DNA from: Hungatella sp. UBA5982
GTDB lineage: Bacteria > Bacillota > Clostridia > Lachnospirales > Lachnospiraceae
Direction of reading: 5' to 3'
DNA length: 6,834 bases
Assembly (NCBI GenBank): GCA_002429965.1
Contig: DJBG01000117.1
Location: 19,201 to 26,034, forward strand
A model generated the notes under the pieces. It made no database searches. It had not been told where the DNA came from and was given only the letters and a program-made list of their open reading frames with translations. Below, one piece after another: positions 4,817 through 6,834 of this stretch. The stretch's first letter is position 1. Each line of letters opens with the position of its first letter. The translations under genes and the position numbers were made by a program.

Positions 4817-4843
4817 AATATTTTCCTTCTGCCTGTATATAAT
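4811..4843 (+). promoter_or_regulatory. spoIIE sigma-A promoter with 21-nt spacer
   Basis: A perfect TTGACA (4811-4816) and a perfect TATAAT (4838-4843) are 21 nt apart. Two consensus boxes with too long a spacer is the hallmark of Spo0A-dependent B. subtilis spoIIE and spoIIG promoters, where Spo0A~P helps sigma-A RNA polymerase bridge the gap. Start expected near 4850. Confidence 0.8.
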
Positions 4844-4847
4844 GTGG

Positions 4848-4931
4848 TTTATGAGAAGCTGTATTTGATTTCTCATAAATAGGTGCTGTTTTTGCACCAT
4901 CCATCCCATTATGAAAACTTGTTTTCATAAT
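4848..4931 (+). promoter_or_regulatory. Three tandem hairpins in the spoIIE leader
   Basis: Hairpin A is TTTATGAGAA/TTCTCATAAA (4848-4857 and 4870-4879). Hairpin B is GGTGC/GCACC (4882-4886 and 4894-4898). Hairpin C is ATTATGAAAAC/GTTTTCATAAT (4908-4918 and 4921-4931). All arms pair perfectly. None is followed by a T run, so they are not ordinary terminators. A begins at the predicted transcript start, and C ends 24 nt before the ribosome binding site, which stays free. A and C share the core TTATGARAA, which occurs four times in alternating orientation. Confidence 0.65.
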
Positions 4932-4967
4932 ATGGTTTAAAGCATGATACAGGCAGGAGGGATTTTT

Positions 4968-6383
4968 GTGTTCAGACGTAAGGCGGCACATCACGATATG
5001 GCTGATGTGAATGTATATACGGCAAAAAGATTAAACGACATGGCAAACTCTTTGGGAGAGCTTGCCAAGGCTTGTACAGATGACTTGTCAGCAGAACAGG
5101 GACTTACAAAGGAAGACGGCATTGCGGCCCTAGAGACGGCGGCAGCCATGGTATGCGCAGGCTGCAACAAATGCATTGTGTATTCCGGGAAAGAACAGGA
5201 CAATCAATATTATCTGCAATATCTGGTTCGTGCATTTGAACAAAAAGGGAGTGTGGACTACGGGGACATGCCCCGTTTTTTTCTGGAAACCTGTAAAAGG
5301 AAGGATGATTACATGGTCCAGCTGAACCGGGGGCTTGGCAGAGCCACCATGAATCTGGCCTGGAAAAATCGTTTTTTAGAAAGCCGTGACGCGGTTATCG
5401 TCCAATTTAAGGAATTGGCTGTGATTCTGGAGGAGTTTTCCCATCAGGTGGAGCATTCTATTGACATAACTCCGGATTGGGAGGATGAAATAAAGCGGGC
5501 CTTCCGCCGCAACCATATTATCATTGAGAAGATGCTCATTTTAGAATACGAGAATCATCAGAGGGAAGCATTTTTGACCATGAGGACCTTGAACGGCCGG
5601 TGTGTGACGGTAAAGGAGGCCGCGGAGATTCTGGAAAATGCCATAGAGGAAGGGGAATGGGCGGTGGCCCCTGACGGCAGGAACCTGGTGACAAAGCAGG
5701 CCGATACCATACGGTTTGTTGAAAAGGGAGAGTACCGGGTCATCTATGGTGTGGCAAAGGCGGTCAAATGCGGAGAAGAGGTGTCCGGAGATAATTACAC
5801 CTTTGGACAAGTCCAGCCGGGACAGGTCATCATAAGCCTGTCAGACGGCATGGGAAGCGGCAGGGTGGCCGAAGAGGAAAGCAGACAGGTCATTGAGCTG
5901 ACGCAAAGGCTTTTGGAAGCCGGATTTTCCACCAGAGCGGCCCTTAAAATGGTCAATACGGTCTTGCTTCTGACCGGGATCTCCCAGCATCCGGCCACCC
6001 TGGACTTATGCTGCATTGATTTAAAGACAGGGATACTGGAGGCGATGAAGCTGGGAGCAGCAGCTACCTTTATTCTCAGTGAAAAGGGAGTGGAGCTTTT
6101 GGAGGCCGGGGAGGTTCCCATGGGTATCCTAAATCCGGTGGAGCCGGTCCTTCTGTCTAAAAAGCTGTGGGATGATAACCGGATCATCATGGTGAGTGAC
6201 GGCGTGTTAGATGCCCTTCCCGCAGACGACAAGGAACTGATGTTAACGGAGTTCATTGCCGGAATGCCGGTAAAAAATCCTCAGGATATGGCTGACAGGA
6301 TCCTTCTGTTCGCAAGATCCTTTACCGAAAAGGCTGCGGATGATATGACGGTTCTCACCGCTGGAATATGGAAAAGAAAATAA
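4968..6383 (+). CDS. spoIIE: SpoIIE-type PP2C phosphatase lacking the membrane domain
   Basis: SpoIIE dephosphorylates SpoIIAA-P and so releases sigma-F in the forespore. This product has 471 residues, against about 827 in B. subtilis. It starts at the equivalent of the cytoplasmic middle region: YTAKRLNDMANSLGELAKAC, then the cysteine cluster CAGCNKC, and a helical regulatory stretch to about residue 240. The PP2C domain follows with all expected acidic motifs: SGDNY (D275), SDGMGSG (D293), VSDGV (D411) and DDMT (D458, D459). The GTG at 4968 is chosen because AGGAGGG (4955-4961) is 6 nt before it; the in-frame ATG at 4944 has none. The ten-helix N-terminal region is absent, and the 246 nt before the gene cannot encode it. 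Place after divIC and a Spo0A-type promoter support spoIIE. The catalytic half looks intact. Confidence 0.9.
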   Translation: MFRRKAAHHDMADVNVYTAKRLNDMANSLGELAKACTDDLSAEQGLTKEDGIAALETAAAMVCAGCNKCIVYSGKEQDNQYYLQYLVRAFEQKGSVDYGDMPRFFLETCKRKDDYMVQLNRGLGRATMNLAWKNRFLESRDAVIVQFKELAVILEEFSHQVEHSIDITPDWEDEIKRAFRRNHIIIEKMLILEYENHQREAFLTMRTLNGRCVTVKEAAEILENAIEEGEWAVAPDGRNLVTKQADTIRFVEKGEYRVIYGVAKAVKCGEEVSGDNYTFGQVQPGQVIISLSDGMGSGRVAEEESRQVIELTQRLLEAGFSTRAALKMVNTVLLLTGISQHPATLDLCCIDLKTGILEAMKLGAAATFILSEKGVELLEAGEVPMGILNPVEPVLLSKKLWDDNRIIMVSDGVLDALPADDKELMLTEFIAGMPVKNPQDMADRILLFARSFTEKAADDMTVLTAGIWKRK

Positions 6384-6392
6384 TAATTGCAA

Positions 6393-6421
6393 CAGACATG
6401 TTTTATGGGTATATTTATAAT
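6393..6421 (+). promoter_or_regulatory. Possible promoter of tilS
   Basis: CAGACA (6393-6398) and a perfect TATAAT (6416-6421) are 17 nt apart in the 74-nt gap between spoIIE and tilS. A separate promoter would let tilS, a housekeeping gene, be expressed outside sporulation. Confidence 0.45.
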
Positions 6422-6457
6422 ATAGAGGGGAGAAAATCAACTAAGGAAGGTGACTGA

Positions 6458-6834
6458 ATGTACAGAACGATATTGGACTATATCAGACGGAACCGGCTGT
6501 TCGCTCCGGGGGACCGCGTCATCGTGGCGCTTTCCGGAGGAGCCGATTCGGTCTGTCTTCTTGCAGTCTTAAATGAACTAAGGGAAGTGCTGGGGCTGGA
6601 ATTAAAGGCGGTTCATGTCCATCACGGCTTAAGAGGGAAAGAGGCAGACCGGGACAGTGATTACGCCGGGAAGCTGTCAAAAACCCTGGGAGTGCCCTTT
6701 GCCTGCGTCCGGGTGGATGCAGCCCTATATGCCAGGGAACATGGTATGTCGGTAGAAGAAGCAGGAAGACATCTGCGTTACCAGATCTTTGAGAAAGAGT
6801 GCCAGGACTTTTCTGGAACAAAAATAGCGGTGGC
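6458..6834 (+). CDS. tilS: tRNA(Ile)-lysidine synthase (5' part, cut by window end)
   Basis: TilS uses ATP to attach lysine to C34 of the minor tRNA-Ile, changing both codon reading and charging from Met to Ile; it is usually essential. The visible 125 residues hold the N-type ATP pyrophosphatase domain. The P-loop is SGGADS (26-31) after VIVAL, then HVHHGLRG (53-60), and EEAGRHLRY (100-108), which contributes to the active site. Family members are about 450-480 residues, so roughly a quarter is here and the frame is still open at 6834. AAGGAAGGTGA (6443-6453) ends 4 nt before the ATG. It follows spoIIE by 74 nt, as in the Bacillus order. Confidence 0.95.
   Translation, partial: MYRTILDYIRRNRLFAPGDRVIVALSGGADSVCLLAVLNELREVLGLELKAVHVHHGLRGKEADRDSDYAGKLSKTLGVPFACVRVDAALYAREHGMSVEEAGRHLRYQIFEKECQDFSGTKIAV

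Noticed and set aside
4722..4943. Remnant of the SpoIIE membrane domain or of yabR
   Set aside because: The gap is too short for either, and I see no hydrophobic reading frame or S1-domain pattern in it.
4944..4967. ATG start for spoIIE at 4944
   Set aside because: No ribosome site before it; AGGAGGG lies inside this stretch and is correctly spaced for the GTG at 4968.
4605..4994. 129-codon - strand ORF across the end of divIC and the spoIIE promoter region
   Set aside because: It overlaps well-supported divIC coding sequence, crosses the leader hairpins and has no recognisable protein features.
5795..6256. 153-codon - strand ORF opposite the SpoIIE PP2C domain
   Set aside because: Serine-rich composition typical of the antisense of a real gene; the + strand carries the intact phosphatase motifs.

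Overview
The window looks like a chromosomal segment of a spore-forming Clostridia, most likely a Lachnospiraceae of the Lacrimispora/Enterocloster type. This rests on moderate GC content, strong AGGAGG ribosome binding sites, and a gene order that parallels the Bacillus subtilis spoVT-mazG-yabO-yabP-yabQ-divIC-spoIIE-tilS cluster. Genus-level assignment is an inference from gene content only.

Layout: the last codons of an upstream gene (possibly a PrsA/SurA-type foldase) are followed by a promoter and a 61-residue unknown protein. Next come spoVT and a 47-residue acidic protein with a very good ribosome binding site. A bidirectional terminator separates these from a convergent, exported metallo-beta-lactamase-fold protein. 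An intergenic region holding a cre-like palindrome and a two-hairpin element leads into mazG. The genes hup (HU), rqcP (S4 domain), yabP, yabQ, divIC and spoIIE follow on the + strand. The 5' part of tilS is cut by the window end.

How the genes fit together: spoVT, yabP, yabQ and spoIIE are sporulation genes, and divIC is a septum gene. They are interleaved with housekeeping functions: nucleotide-pool cleaning (mazG), chromosome packing (hup), ribosome quality control (rqcP) and tRNA-Ile lysidine synthesis (tilS). Compared with B. subtilis, spoVB (yabM) and yabR are absent and hup is inserted between mazG and rqcP. SpoIIE lacks the whole N-terminal multi-pass membrane region.

The most interesting signals are regulatory. 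The yabP Shine-Dalgarno lies in the 3' arm of a perfect 13-bp hairpin that also resembles a terminator. A sigma-E-like promoter is placed so that its transcript would start about where the 3' arm begins and so lose the sequestering 5' arm. spoIIE has a sigma-A promoter with a 21-nt spacer and 0A-box-like sites, the architecture known from B. subtilis spoIIE/spoIIG. Its leader carries three tandem perfect hairpins. No new multi-gene defence or mobile system is visible.
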